Assembly: GCF_900104695.1 (NCBI RefSeq)
Contig: NZ_FNSW01000001.1
Span: 5,128,501-5,192,500, forward strand
Reading direction: 5' to 3'
From: Paenibacillus sp. GP183
Lineage (GTDB): Bacteria > Bacillota > Bacilli > Paenibacillales > NBRC-103111
Length of the DNA: 64,000 nt
Shown: positions 42,056 through 51,689 of the stretch, one piece after another
How the letters are laid out: every line of letters begins with the position of its first letter
Numbering within the stretch: the stretch's first letter is position 1
The notes under the pieces: model-generated
What the model saw: the letters and a program-made list of their open reading frames with translations, nothing else
The model's database searches: none
What the model was told of the DNA's origin: nothing
Position numbers and translations under genes: made by a program

Positions 42056-43084
42056 ATGTCAAATAAAATACGATTTGCCATTGTAGGAGCTGGAGTTATT
42101 TCGGTTTATCATGCAAGAGCGATAGCCCACCACGCTGAAGCGGAACTGGTGGCAGTATCCGACGTCGAGGTCGAAAAAGCAAATAAGTTAAGCAAGGATT
42201 ATCATATTCCGGCTGTATATTCCAACTATGAGGAAATGCTGCAAAGGGACGATATCGATGTGGTATCTGTTTGTGTACCAAGCGGTTTGCATGGCGAGGT
42301 GACGATTGCAGCGGCTAAAGCGGGAAAACATATTCTTTGCGAAAAGCCATTGGAGATCACTTCCGAGAAGATGACGAAGATGATAGAAGCGGCGCGTCAA
42401 TATCATGTAAAGCTTGGCTGTGTATTTCAACGCAGGACAATGCCTGCTGCGCTTGCGGTTCAAAAGGTCATAAGTGAAGGCAAGCTCGGTAAATTGGTGC
42501 TCGGTGACGCATACCTCAAGTACTACCGCAGCCCGGAATATTACAAAAGTGCCGGATGGAGAGGTACTTGGGAATGGGACGGGGGAGGTGCTTTGATGAA
42601 TCAGGGAGTGCACGGAGTAGACGTTATTCAATACCTGATGGGCGGGGTCGCTTCGGTATTCGCTTATTCGGCCCCATTAATTCGGGATATCGAAGTAGAG
42701 GACACAGCAGTAGCTGTCTTAAAATATAAAAACGGAGCTTTCGGTGTTATTCAAGGTACGACATCCGTATATCCTAATCAGGAAACTCGGTTTGAGCTGC
42801 ATGGAGAGAATGGCACCGTTGTGATAAGTGACAGCGGCATTCAGCAATGGAAATTCATCGATTCCGACGAAGAAGCCCCACAGGTAGGCTCGCTTGCCAC
42901 AATGGGGTCAGTGAAATCGGAGAATATGGACTCTGACGGGCATTACATATTTGTGAACGATATGATTCAAGCCGTAAAGGAAAATAGGGAACCACTCGTT
43001 AACGGTGAAGAGGCGAGAAAATCAGTGGAGTTGGTTCTGGCTATTTATGAATCGGCCAGAACCGGAAAAGAAGTATTTTTGTAA
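42056..43084 (+). CDS. Gfo/Idh/MocA oxidoreductase 2
   Basis: 342 aa. FAIVGAGVISVYHARA (Rossmann), CEKPLEIT (Lys near 95), WRGTWEWDGGGALMNQGVHGVDVIQYL (active-site His near 190). The family is well kept. ATG 42056 has CGAGGTG nine bases upstream; the longer frame starts inside the previous gene. Gap to the previous stop is about 20 bases, so it is in the same operon. It is not a recent duplicate of gene 1, since identity is low by eye. Confidence 0.92.
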   Translation: MSNKIRFAIVGAGVISVYHARAIAHHAEAELVAVSDVEVEKANKLSKDYHIPAVYSNYEEMLQRDDIDVVSVCVPSGLHGEVTIAAAKAGKHILCEKPLEITSEKMTKMIEAARQYHVKLGCVFQRRTMPAALAVQKVISEGKLGKLVLGDAYLKYYRSPEYYKSAGWRGTWEWDGGGALMNQGVHGVDVIQYLMGGVASVFAYSAPLIRDIEVEDTAVAVLKYKNGAFGVIQGTTSVYPNQETRFELHGENGTVVISDSGIQQWKFIDSDEEAPQVGSLATMGSVKSENMDSDGHYIFVNDMIQAVKENREPLVNGEEARKSVELVLAIYESARTGKEVFL

Positions 43085-43106
43085 GCGGGAGAGGATGTAT
43101 GAGGTG

Positions 43107-44009
43107 ATGAAACAATTGACCATTGGCATGATTGGTCTTGATACGTCGCATGTGCCGGCGTTTACCAAGCTGTTAAACGATCCTGAGCAAGAGTTTCATG
43201 TTCCTGGCGGAAAGGTATGCGTCGCATATCCCGGAGGATCACATGATTTTGAAATGAGCATATCCAGAATGCCGCGCTTTCGTGATGAACTGACCCAAGA
43301 TTATGGCGTACAACTGGTCGACTCGCCCGAAGCGGTTGCCGAGCAGAGCGACGTGGTTTTACTTTTATCTGTGGATGGACGTGTTCATTTGGAGCAGTTG
43401 GAACGTATCGCGCCGATTGGGCGTCCGGTTTTCGTCGACAAGCCTTTTGCTGTTAACTCCGCTGATGCCCAGCGCATGGCCGAGCTTGCCCAAACGCATC
43501 AATTTCCGTTAATGAGCTGCTCAGCTCTAAGATACGCTGAAGCGTTAACCCATACTTTGGGGGATCAAGAGCTTGGAAAAATTATCGGTGCGGATTTTTA
43601 CGGCCCATTAGAGATCCAACCTACGCAGCCCGGGTTTTACTGGTATGGTATCCATACTGCGGAAATGCTGTATCGTACGCTTGGAACCGGTTGCGTTAAA
43701 GTTACGGTAACCACCAATGAGGATTATGACCTCGCTATCGGTGTTTGGTCGGATGGACGGGTGGGAACGATACGAGGTAACCGCAAAGGAAATAAAAGCT
43801 TCGGCGGTTTAGTTCATCGCGAGAAAGGAACGTCATTCGTCGATAACAACGCCTATAATAAGCCTTATTATGCTGGACTTCTCGAGCAAGTCATGGAGAT
43901 GTTTATAAGCGGTAAGCCCAACATCGATATAGCGGAAACGCTGGAAGTCATACGTTTTCTTGAAGCGGCCAACGAGAGCCGTACGTCGGGAAGAACTGTA
44001 CTCTTATAA
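43107..44009 (+). CDS. Gfo/Idh/MocA-like oxidoreductase 3
   Basis: 300 aa. A more distant member: GMIGLDTSHVPAFTKLLN replaces the classical GxGxxG, VFVDKPFAV carries the Lys, and YGIHTAEMLYRTLG the His. The DTSH-type opening is seen in a Paenibacillus subgroup of this family. ATG at 43107 is used; an ATG at 43095 lies directly after GGGAGAGG and is too close to it. It is the third dehydrogenase in the operon. Confidence 0.82.
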   Translation: MKQLTIGMIGLDTSHVPAFTKLLNDPEQEFHVPGGKVCVAYPGGSHDFEMSISRMPRFRDELTQDYGVQLVDSPEAVAEQSDVVLLLSVDGRVHLEQLERIAPIGRPVFVDKPFAVNSADAQRMAELAQTHQFPLMSCSALRYAEALTHTLGDQELGKIIGADFYGPLEIQPTQPGFYWYGIHTAEMLYRTLGTGCVKVTVTTNEDYDLAIGVWSDGRVGTIRGNRKGNKSFGGLVHREKGTSFVDNNAYNKPYYAGLLEQVMEMFISGKPNIDIAETLEVIRFLEAANESRTSGRTVLL

Positions 44010-44049
44010 ATCGCAATCGTTATTCGAATCATAAGGAGAATGAAATTCA

Positions 44050-44880
44050 TTGGCGCTTATGAAAAATCCCATCCACACTGCCACTGTCGACCAATTGAAC
44101 ATAAAGGTCTATGCTGACCGCCCATCGCTTGGGAATGCTGCTGCTGAACAGGTGGCCATAAAGATTAAGGAAATGCTCGCGCAAAAAGGAGAGCTTCGGA
44201 TGGTTTTTGCGGCGGCTCCTTCGCAGAATGAGTTTCTGGAAGCACTTGTTCAAACGGCTGGAATCGATTGGTCCAAAATCACCGCCTTGCATATGGACGA
44301 ATATATCGGACTTCCGGCGGATGCCTCTCAATCGTTTGGTGCGTATTTGCGCCAACATCTATTTGACAAAGTAACGTTCGGAAAGGTGCATTTCATTGAC
44401 AGTACCAATGAAATTGAAGCAGAATGCGTACGTTATACCGGATTGTTAAGAGAGAAGCCGATTGATATCGTATGTCTCGGTATAGGTGAAAACGGGCATA
44501 TTGCCTTTAACGACCCACCGGTCGCCGATTTTCAAGACAAGGCTTGGGTCAAACCGGTGGAGCTGGATAGAGCGTGCCGCTTGCAGCAGGTCAACGATGG
44601 CTGTTTTCCAACCTTGGATGACGTTCCAACGCATGCCATCACTTTGACGATTCCTGCATTAATGTCTGGGAGGCTGCTGTTTTGCATGGTGCCTGGCATC
44701 TCCAAACGGCATGCGGTGAGGAAAACGTTAAACGAACCGATTTCTACGTCATGTCCATCCTCGGTTTTACGTGAACACCCTGCCTGTATCCTGTTTACGG
44801 ATAAGGATTCCTACAAATTGGAGGTCGACGAAAGGGGAGCCGCGTATGGACCAAGTCCAAAAAAACGAACAAGGCACTGA
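44050..44880 (+). CDS. nagB: Glucosamine-6-phosphate deaminase-like protein
   Basis: 276 aa. LHMDEYIGL (Asp/Glu pair, near 80), GIGENGHIAFNDPP (His near 150) and the ring-opening site are conserved. It converts glucosamine-6-phosphate to fructose-6-phosphate and ammonia, or acts on a related amino sugar. The TTG start at 44050 is 12 bases from AAGGAG; ATG 44059 is farther. Its last 35 bases overlap the next gene in another frame. Length exceeds the 242 aa of B. subtilis NagB, so the substrate may differ. Confidence 0.88.
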   Translation: MALMKNPIHTATVDQLNIKVYADRPSLGNAAAEQVAIKIKEMLAQKGELRMVFAAAPSQNEFLEALVQTAGIDWSKITALHMDEYIGLPADASQSFGAYLRQHLFDKVTFGKVHFIDSTNEIEAECVRYTGLLREKPIDIVCLGIGENGHIAFNDPPVADFQDKAWVKPVELDRACRLQQVNDGCFPTLDDVPTHAITLTIPALMSGRLLFCMVPGISKRHAVRKTLNEPISTSCPSSVLREHPACILFTDKDSYKLEVDERGAAYGPSPKKRTRH

Positions 44881-45814
44881 ACTGACGTTGGCTATGCCCA
44901 GAACTGGAAAAAGCGCGTTTTTTAAAAAGTTTAGACAGAGCAAAGACCTTTTGATTTTATTCCTTCCATGTCTGGTCTATTATGTATTGTTTAAATATTT
45001 ACCTATGTTTGGACTCGTAATTTCGTTTAAAGATTACAACTTGTTTAAGGGGGTTTGGGCTAGCAATTGGGTGGGTCTCAAATATTATTGGATGTTTATT
45101 GAAAGTCCGGATTTCATCAAATTAATCAGTAATACGTTTATGCTCGGGCTCGCCAAATTAGTATTCGGTTTTCCGGCACCTATTATATTGGCGCTCTTGA
45201 TGAACGAAGTGAAGAATGTTTTATTCAAAAAGTTCGTGCAGACGGTCAGTTATTTACCGCATTTTATTTCCAATGTCGTCGTAGCCGGAATGATCATCAT
45301 GTTTCTCTCTCCCTCGCTAGGCTTGGCGGCTCATTTCTTCAAAATGTTTGGGATTGAGCCGATTAACTTTATGGTTTTGCCCCAATGGTTCAGGCCGATT
45401 TATGTTCTTTCCGATATTTGGCAGCATATGGGCTGGGAGTCGATTATATATTTGGCTGCTTTAACCGGTATCGATCCCCTGCTGTACGAAGCAGCGGAAA
45501 TCGATGGAGCCAGCCGTTGGAAGCAGCTGTGGAACGTGACCCTACCCGGTATTGCTCCGGCAATGATTATTCTGCTGCTTTTAAATGTCGGTCATGTTAT
45601 TGAAATCGGCTTTGAGAAGGTATATCTGTTGATGAATCCGGCGATTTATGATACAGCCGACATATTCAGCACTTTTGTGTACCGAATGGGGTTGACTTTA
45701 GGGAATTACAGCTTCGGAACCGCAGTCGATCTGTTTACGGGTGTTGTCAGTTTGATTTTCATCTATTCTGCCAATTATTTTAGCCGCAAGGTCAGTGAGA
45801 CGAGTCTTTGGTAG
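44846..45814 (+). CDS. Sugar ABC transporter permease (LplB/UgpA type)
   Basis: 322 aa with six hydrophobic helices. The EAA loop EAAEIDGASRWKQLWNVTLPGI (near 222-243) contacts the ATPase. AAAGGGGAG precedes ATG 44846. It pairs with the next gene to form the membrane channel of a CUT1-like importer. No ATP-binding protein is encoded here; in Bacillota such importers commonly share MsmX (established for B. subtilis, assumed here). Confidence 0.93.
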   Translation: MDQVQKNEQGTELTLAMPRTGKSAFFKKFRQSKDLLILFLPCLVYYVLFKYLPMFGLVISFKDYNLFKGVWASNWVGLKYYWMFIESPDFIKLISNTFMLGLAKLVFGFPAPIILALLMNEVKNVLFKKFVQTVSYLPHFISNVVVAGMIIMFLSPSLGLAAHFFKMFGIEPINFMVLPQWFRPIYVLSDIWQHMGWESIIYLAALTGIDPLLYEAAEIDGASRWKQLWNVTLPGIAPAMIILLLLNVGHVIEIGFEKVYLLMNPAIYDTADIFSTFVYRMGLTLGNYSFGTAVDLFTGVVSLIFIYSANYFSRKVSETSLW

Positions 45815-45825
45815 GGGGGAGCTAC

Positions 45826-46689
45826 ATGAAAAGAAAATTTACTTTTTCCAGTTTAGTCATCATCTTGCTCCTTCTTGGTATGGCAGCTGTGACGGTCTAC
45901 CCCTTCGTATATATGTTATCCGTATCCTTGAGCAGTGATGTGTACGTATTGAAAAATCAAATTACTTTAATGCCGATGGGATTGAACTTCCGGGCATATA
46001 ATGTGGTCTTTAAGGACCCGAGGATTTGGTCGGCCTATTCCAACACGATACTTTATCTCTTAATAGGGACACCGATATCATTGATCATCACAGCGGCTGG
46101 GGCTTTCGCACTTTCCAAAAAAGACATGTTGTTCAACAAACCGTTTACTTTACTGATCGTGTTTACCATGTTTTTTAACGGCGGAATGATTCCAACTTTC
46201 CTGATCGTAAAAAGCTTGGGGCTTGTCGATACGATCTGGGCGATGGTCATACCTACAGCAGTGAGCACATGGAATTTGATCATCATGCGCACTTTTTTCT
46301 CAGCAATCCCCAAAGAATTAGAGGAATCCGGTAAGCTGGACGGTTTGACCAACATCGGTATTTTCATCAGAATCGCGCTTCCGCTCTCCACAGCTGCTTT
46401 AGCGACAATAGGTTTATTTTATGCGGTTGGGATATGGAACAATTTTTATTCGGCGCTGCTTTACTTGCGAACTGAATCCCTTTATCCGATGCAGGTTGTG
46501 CTCCGCAATATTGTAATGGGATCGCAGATGATCAACAACGGAGCTTCCAATGTCGGAGACGATCAAGTGTTAGATGAACCGTTAAAATACGCTACAATTA
46601 TGGTTTCAACCATTCCCATTCTTTTGATTTATCCTTTTCTACAGAAATATTTTGTTAAAGGAGCCTTAATCGGATCAGTCAAGGGTTAA
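45826..46689 (+). CDS. Sugar ABC transporter permease (YtcP/AraQ type)
   Basis: 287 aa, six helices, EAA-like loop KELEESGKLDGLTNIGIFIRIALP (near 170-190; the first residues are split by position). GGGGGGAG lies six bases before ATG. It follows its partner by 11 bases. The long loop (ASNVGDDQVLDEPLKYA) near residue 250 is usual for the YtcP group, which takes up oligosaccharides or uronates. Confidence 0.93.
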   Translation: MKRKFTFSSLVIILLLLGMAAVTVYPFVYMLSVSLSSDVYVLKNQITLMPMGLNFRAYNVVFKDPRIWSAYSNTILYLLIGTPISLIITAAGAFALSKKDMLFNKPFTLLIVFTMFFNGGMIPTFLIVKSLGLVDTIWAMVIPTAVSTWNLIIMRTFFSAIPKELEESGKLDGLTNIGIFIRIALPLSTAALATIGLFYAVGIWNNFYSALLYLRTESLYPMQVVLRNIVMGSQMINNGASNVGDDQVLDEPLKYATIMVSTIPILLIYPFLQKYFVKGALIGSVKG

Positions 46690-46729
46690 AATAACAACCA
46701 AAATAGAATTAAAAGGGAGCATGCTCGGT

Positions 46730-48286
46730 ATGAAAAAAGCGATTACATGGTTACTACCCGGAACCCTCGTCTTAACTGCACTTACAGGTTGTACACAAAG
46801 CAGCCCCGCCGGAGGGCCTTCAGCCACTGCTCCGTCAGCGGGGCAGACTGCTGCGCCCAAGCCGCTAACTTTTACTTTCCTGGACTATTCCCACCCGAGC
46901 TGGCCTATGAATAAAGAATGGCCGGTTTGGAACTACATCAAGGAAAAGACCGGAGTTACGTTAAATATTCAAGTCCCTCCCGGTTCGGCGGAGGACCAAC
47001 TGGATACCGCATTGAATTTGACTGTGGCATCCGGGAATATGCCCGATTTGTTGTACACGCATAACAAGAAAACAGCTGACAAATTCGGCCAGCAAGGCGC
47101 GCTCGTCAACGTAATGGATTATGTCAATGAGATGCCTAACTTTAAAAAATGGATGGAGAAGTACCCCACCGAAACACAAAATGCGATGGCATCAGACGGC
47201 AAAATGTATCTTTTACCCAACCAGGGAATCGGTGAAACAAACCGTATGAACTGGATGTACCGCGAAGATATCTTCAAGAAAAACGGAATAGCCGCACCAA
47301 GCACATGGGATGAGCTTTACAGCGCGTTGAAGAAGCTAAAGCAAGTTTACCCAGATACCTACCCGCTGTCATTTCGAAACGGTTTGTCCTATCTGCGTAA
47401 CTTGGCCCCTGGATTTGGAACCAGCAGCGACAATAGCGCAAACGACGTCTATTTCGATTTTGACAAAAAAGAATGGCGCTATGGCCCAACTGAAGATAAC
47501 TTCAAAACGATGATCGCGTTTCTGAATAAATTTTATAAAGAAGGATTGATACCACCCGACTTTATGACGATAGACACGAAGCAATGGCAAGATTTGATGT
47601 CGACCAATCGTTCATTTGTGACAGTGGATTATATCAGCCGGGTTGATTTCTTCAATTTGCCTATGCGTAAGCAGGATCCTGGGTTTAATCTTCTTTATAT
47701 GCCAGCTCCAGCTGGTTGGTCCGGTGGACCGCAAAAGAACGCTTTTACGCAGTTTGTTGAAGCCGGCTTCATGGTAACTTCCACTTCCAAGCAAATTAAG
47801 GACATTATGCATTTCCTTGATTTCTTCTACTCCGAACAAGGAAAGAATTTTGTCAGCTGGGGGATAGAAGGAGTAACTTACAAAAACGATAATGGCAAAA
47901 AGCAGCTTATAGGCGGGTATGCGGATGTCTCCGATTTCCGTAAGAAAACCGGATTTTCGACAGACGGTACGTATATTTGGTTGGACTATGACGTTCACTT
48001 GTCCCTTTCTTCACCTGAATTGCAGGAAGCTTACAAGATAGCTCCGAAGTATGATAGCGTTCAGCAGCCTAGACCAGCTTTTACGCAGCAAGAACTGGAG
48101 GTCATATCGACAACTGGCCAGACACTTCAAAAGACCCGCGACCAAAACCTAGCAAAATTCATTACAGGTGAAAGGGATTTGGCCGAATGGAGCAAGTACG
48201 TGGATGAACTGAAAAAGATAGGTTCCGATAAGATCGTTGGCGTCTATAAAGCAGGATATGACCGGACCTTACAGGCCAAGAAATAA
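46730..48286 (+). CDS. Extracellular solute-binding lipoprotein
   Basis: 518 aa. The signal peptide ends in LTALTGC, a clear lipobox, followed by an Ala/Pro/Ser linker. The mature part is a family-1 sugar-binding fold (ASGNMPDLLYTHNKK, WMYREDIFKKNGI) like LplA/YtcQ. It is anchored outside and hands substrate to the two permeases. ATG 46730 is used because GGGAG lies ten bases upstream; ATG 46721 is too close. A stem-loop follows, which could raise the level of this protein relative to the downstream genes. Confidence 0.92.
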   Translation: MKKAITWLLPGTLVLTALTGCTQSSPAGGPSATAPSAGQTAAPKPLTFTFLDYSHPSWPMNKEWPVWNYIKEKTGVTLNIQVPPGSAEDQLDTALNLTVASGNMPDLLYTHNKKTADKFGQQGALVNVMDYVNEMPNFKKWMEKYPTETQNAMASDGKMYLLPNQGIGETNRMNWMYREDIFKKNGIAAPSTWDELYSALKKLKQVYPDTYPLSFRNGLSYLRNLAPGFGTSSDNSANDVYFDFDKKEWRYGPTEDNFKTMIAFLNKFYKEGLIPPDFMTIDTKQWQDLMSTNRSFVTVDYISRVDFFNLPMRKQDPGFNLLYMPAPAGWSGGPQKNAFTQFVEAGFMVTSTSKQIKDIMHFLDFFYSEQGKNFVSWGIEGVTYKNDNGKKQLIGGYADVSDFRKKTGFSTDGTYIWLDYDVHLSLSSPELQEAYKIAPKYDSVQQPRPAFTQQELEVISTTGQTLQKTRDQNLAKFITGERDLAEWSKYVDELKKIGSDKIVGVYKAGYDRTLQAKK

Positions 48287-48317
48287 GGAACAGCATGAAA
48301 AATGAAAATGTATTAAA

Positions 48318-48344
48318 GACCCAGCGCCGCTTCGGTGCTGGGTT
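48318..48344 (+). terminator. Stem-loop after the binding-protein gene
   Basis: ACCCAGCGCCG pairs with CGGTGCTGGGT, loop CTT, followed by TCTCTT. It is inside the operon, so partial termination or 3'-end protection is likely. Confidence 0.6.
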
Positions 48345-48392
48345 CTCTTACAAACAACCTCAATTTTCCACAAAAGGAGAGGGAATAAATAT

Positions 48393-49409
48393 ATGAAAAC
48401 TATTGAAGAGTTGGAAGCACGATTGGCTAAGCCATCGAACGAATTAGTAGAGGATATTGCTTCAATCGACGGGGATATTATGCTGCTTGGCGTCGGTGGA
48501 AAAATGGGGCCGAGTTTGGCGAGACTCGCTCTCAATGCTATCAAGCTGGCTGGAGTGAGTAAAAAGGTAATCGGTGTGTCACGATTTTCAGACCCGGGGT
48601 TAAAGGCCGATTTAGAACACGATGGTGTGGAAACGTTAACTGTCGACCTCTTGGATGATCAAGCGCTTCAGCAGATTGCGGAAGTGAAGAATATTATTTA
48701 TATGGCGGGCACCAAGTTCGGTACAACCGGCAACGAGCATTTCACATGGGCCATGAATGCATATTTGCCAGGCCGTGTCGCGGAGAAGTTCTGCCATTCG
48801 CGAATGGTCGTTTTTTCCACCGGTAACGTGTATCCCTTTACGCCGGTCATCTCCGGTGGAGCAACCGAGGAAACAGATCCGGGTGCCAATGGTGAATACG
48901 GTATGTCCTGTTTGGGACGTGAGCGCTTGTTTGAATATTTTTCGCGAAAATACGAAATTCCTATGGTCATTTACAGGCTTAACTATGCGATTGATCTGCG
49001 ATATGGCGTGCTGCTGGAAATCGCAAAAGCTGTTAAAAGTGGTACACCCATCAATGTTACGATGGGACATGCCAACGTGATTTGGCAGGGGGATGCCAAC
49101 GAGAGGGCTTTGCGTTGTTTGAAGGTGTGCAGTACGCCCCCCGCCGTTTATAATATATCCGGACCTGAAACTATCTCTTTGCGCTGGGCGGCTCAGGAAT
49201 TCGCCAAAAGGTTGAACACCGAGGCTAATGTTGTTGGTGAAGAAGCCCCTACAGCGCTGCTTAGCAATTGCAGCAAATCGTTTCAAGCATTTGGGTACCC
49301 GCAAGTTTCCCTAATTCAGATGATAGATTGGGTTGCAGATTGGGTCTTGTCCGAACAAGGAACCTGGAACAAGCCGACACATTTTAACGAAAGAGATGGT
49401 AAATTTTAA
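48393..49409 (+). CDS. Epimerase/dehydratase-like extended SDR
   Basis: 338 aa. The Rossmann region (IMLLGVGGKMGPSLARLAL, near 28) and VVFSTGNVYPF fit the NAD-dependent epimerase/dehydratase family. The active-site motif reads YGMSCLGRE, so the Lys of Tyr-x3-Lys is Cys. Either the chemistry differs or the protein has another role. AAAAGGAGAG precedes ATG. It is followed by the DHDPS-like gene after three bases, so the two are translationally linked. Confidence 0.8.
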   Translation: MKTIEELEARLAKPSNELVEDIASIDGDIMLLGVGGKMGPSLARLALNAIKLAGVSKKVIGVSRFSDPGLKADLEHDGVETLTVDLLDDQALQQIAEVKNIIYMAGTKFGTTGNEHFTWAMNAYLPGRVAEKFCHSRMVVFSTGNVYPFTPVISGGATEETDPGANGEYGMSCLGRERLFEYFSRKYEIPMVIYRLNYAIDLRYGVLLEIAKAVKSGTPINVTMGHANVIWQGDANERALRCLKVCSTPPAVYNISGPETISLRWAAQEFAKRLNTEANVVGEEAPTALLSNCSKSFQAFGYPQVSLIQMIDWVADWVLSEQGTWNKPTHFNERDGKF

Positions 49410-49412
49410 GCT

Positions 49413-50480
49413 ATGGCTACTATGAAGGAGATAAGTCCGCGAATGAAAGAGGCTCTGTTCGAGGGATTGGTCATTCCTGCCCATCCTCTCGCTCTCCATG
49501 AATCGAGAACATTGGATGAACGGCAACAAAGAGCACTAACCCGCTATTATTTGGCCTCCGGTGCAGGTGGAGTTGCTGTCGGCGTCCATACCACACAATT
49601 TGAAATTCGAGATAAGAGCATTAATCTGTTTGAACCTGTCCTGAAATTGGCATCGGAGGAAGTTGATAAGGCTGCCTTGGAAAGGCCATTTATCAAAATT
49701 GCCGGCATTTGCGGTAATACAGAGCAAGCTCTGGCGGAGGCGGAAATAGCCACAGGCTACGGGTACGACGCCGGATTGGTCAGTATGGGCGGACTGGTGG
49801 ATTGGACAGAAGCGAAGCATTTGAAACGGATCAACCAAATTGCCGAACAAATTCCAGTGTTCGGATTTTATTTGCAACCTTCCGTTGGCGGGAAAGTGTT
49901 CAGCTATGAATTTTGGAAACAATTTGTCGAGATTCCAGGAGTCATAGCTATCAAAATAGCGCCATTTAACCGTTACCAGACTATAGATGTAGTGCGCGCT
50001 GTATGTCATTCTTCAAGAAGAGATGATATCGCCTTATACACAGGAAATGACGATAATATTATTAATGATTTGTTGACCGTTTACCGTTTTCAGGTGGAGG
50101 GAAGACCCGTTGAGAAACGCATTGTTGGCGGATTGCTTGGCCATTGGGCCGTATGGACGCGCAGAGCTGTGGAGCTTCTGGAAGAGATCAAAAGTATTCG
50201 CCAAGACGAAAGCCTCGTCTCAAGCTGGCTGACTCGAAACGTCGAAGTGACGGACTCCAACGCCGCCTTTTTCGATCCAGCGCATTATTTTCAAGGCTGC
50301 ATAGCAGGTATTCACGAGGTGCTGCGGAGGCAGGGTCTGCTTAAAGGCCGCTGGTGCATCAACCCGCAAGAGGAGTTATCACCCGGACAAATGGAGGAAA
50401 TTGATAGGGTATATATAGATTATCCTCATTTGAACGACGATGAATTCGTTAAGCGGCATTTACATAAATGGCTGGACTGA
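49413..50480 (+). CDS. DHDPS/NAL-family lyase-like protein
   Basis: 355 aa. TIM-barrel of the dihydrodipicolinate synthase/N-acetylneuraminate lyase type: AGGVAVGVHTTQF replaces the GTTGE loop, and AIKIAPFNRY carries the Schiff-base Lys (near 189). It probably performs a retro-aldol cleavage of a 2-keto sugar acid or related compound rather than lysine synthesis. Starts at 49413, three bases after the previous stop, with only a weak site (AGAGATGG). It is longer than typical DapA (290 aa). Confidence 0.82.
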   Translation: MATMKEISPRMKEALFEGLVIPAHPLALHESRTLDERQQRALTRYYLASGAGGVAVGVHTTQFEIRDKSINLFEPVLKLASEEVDKAALERPFIKIAGICGNTEQALAEAEIATGYGYDAGLVSMGGLVDWTEAKHLKRINQIAEQIPVFGFYLQPSVGGKVFSYEFWKQFVEIPGVIAIKIAPFNRYQTIDVVRAVCHSSRRDDIALYTGNDDNIINDLLTVYRFQVEGRPVEKRIVGGLLGHWAVWTRRAVELLEEIKSIRQDESLVSSWLTRNVEVTDSNAAFFDPAHYFQGCIAGIHEVLRRQGLLKGRWCINPQEELSPGQMEEIDRVYIDYPHLNDDEFVKRHLHKWLD

Positions 50481-50516
50481 CCATAAAACAATCAGCGAAA
50501 GGCAGTGACAGACAGA

Positions 50517-51689
50517 ATGTCGTATCATCCTATTATTCAAGGGCTCCATTACCAAACCGGCCAACCTGTACAAATTAAGATTAAAGATGGTTGGATCTTA
50601 AGTGTAGATCCGTTAAACCCGTCCGAGAAGTTAAAGGACGAATTGCCGTGGGTAGGCCCCGGATTAATCGACTTACAGCTTAATGGTTTTCAAGGCATGG
50701 ATTTTAATGCACTGCCGATTCCTTCAGGAATGGTGGGGAAAATGCCCCGCCTTTTGTGGAAGGAAGGGATTACGTCTTACTACCCGACTGTGATTACGAA
50801 TAGCGAACAAGCGATTGAAGAAGCAGTGGGTGCGATTGCCAGGGAATGTGCAGAAGATTCGGTGTCACAAGAAGCTGTAGCAGGGATTCATTTGGAGGGG
50901 CCTTTCATTTCCCCTGAGGATGGGGCCCGTGGAGCGCATCCTCAAGCTTTTGTTAAACCGCCCGATTGGGAATTATTTGAGCGCTGGCAGGAAGCGGCAC
51001 AGGGAAGAATACGCATTATCACTTTATCACCGGAATGGCCAGAGGTGGAAATCTTCATTCGACGCTGTGTTGAAACAGGGGTCATTGTCTCGATTGGACA
51101 TACTGCCGCAACAGCGGAACAAATATCCCGTGCAGTTGAGGCTGGAGCTTCCATGTCAACCCATTTCGGCAATGGCGCACATTCCATGCTGCCTCGCCAT
51201 CCCAATTACCTATGGGAGCAGCTAGCAAACGATAAACTTTGGGCCAGTCTAATCGCAGACGGATATCACCTTCCTGATTCAGTCCTTAAAGTAGCCATGA
51301 AAGTAAAAGGAGAGAGGGCTATACTTGTCAGCGACGCAGTTATGCTAAGCGGTATGCCAGCAGGGATTTATAATTTGCACATAGGCGGCAAGGTCGAGCT
51401 TACGCCCCTTGGGAGGCTTCAATTAGCGGACAATCCGCAGCTTCTGGCCGGTTCGGCACAAATGCTGCTCTGGGGTATTTTCCATCTGGTGAAATATGAT
51501 TTATGCAGTCTTGGAGAGGCTTGGGATATGGCTTCCACGCGGCCTGCTACCAAAATGGGCCTCCCCGCCAAAGCAGGTTTGCGTATAGGAGCACCTGCAG
51601 ATCTGACGTTATTGAAATTGGACTATGAAAAAGCCCATGTCGTGGGAACGTACAAAAACGGCAATCAGGTTTTTGATTCCATATCATGA
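50517..51689 (+). CDS. nagA: N-acetylglucosamine-6-phosphate deacetylase
   Basis: 390 aa amidohydrolase. GIHLEGPFIS (Glu metal ligand, near 130), SIGHTAAT (His, near 192), STHFGNGAHSMLPR (His, near 213) and ILVSDAV (catalytic Asp, near 270) are present. It removes acetate from GlcNAc-6-phosphate or an analogue, giving the substrate for the NagB-like deaminase. ATG 50517 is used; a GTG at 50505 sits closer to AAAGG. Its stop overlaps the MFS start by four bases. Confidence 0.9.
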   Translation: MSYHPIIQGLHYQTGQPVQIKIKDGWILSVDPLNPSEKLKDELPWVGPGLIDLQLNGFQGMDFNALPIPSGMVGKMPRLLWKEGITSYYPTVITNSEQAIEEAVGAIARECAEDSVSQEAVAGIHLEGPFISPEDGARGAHPQAFVKPPDWELFERWQEAAQGRIRIITLSPEWPEVEIFIRRCVETGVIVSIGHTAATAEQISRAVEAGASMSTHFGNGAHSMLPRHPNYLWEQLANDKLWASLIADGYHLPDSVLKVAMKVKGERAILVSDAVMLSGMPAGIYNLHIGGKVELTPLGRLQLADNPQLLAGSAQMLLWGIFHLVKYDLCSLGEAWDMASTRPATKMGLPAKAGLRIGAPADLTLLKLDYEKAHVVGTYKNGNQVFDSIS

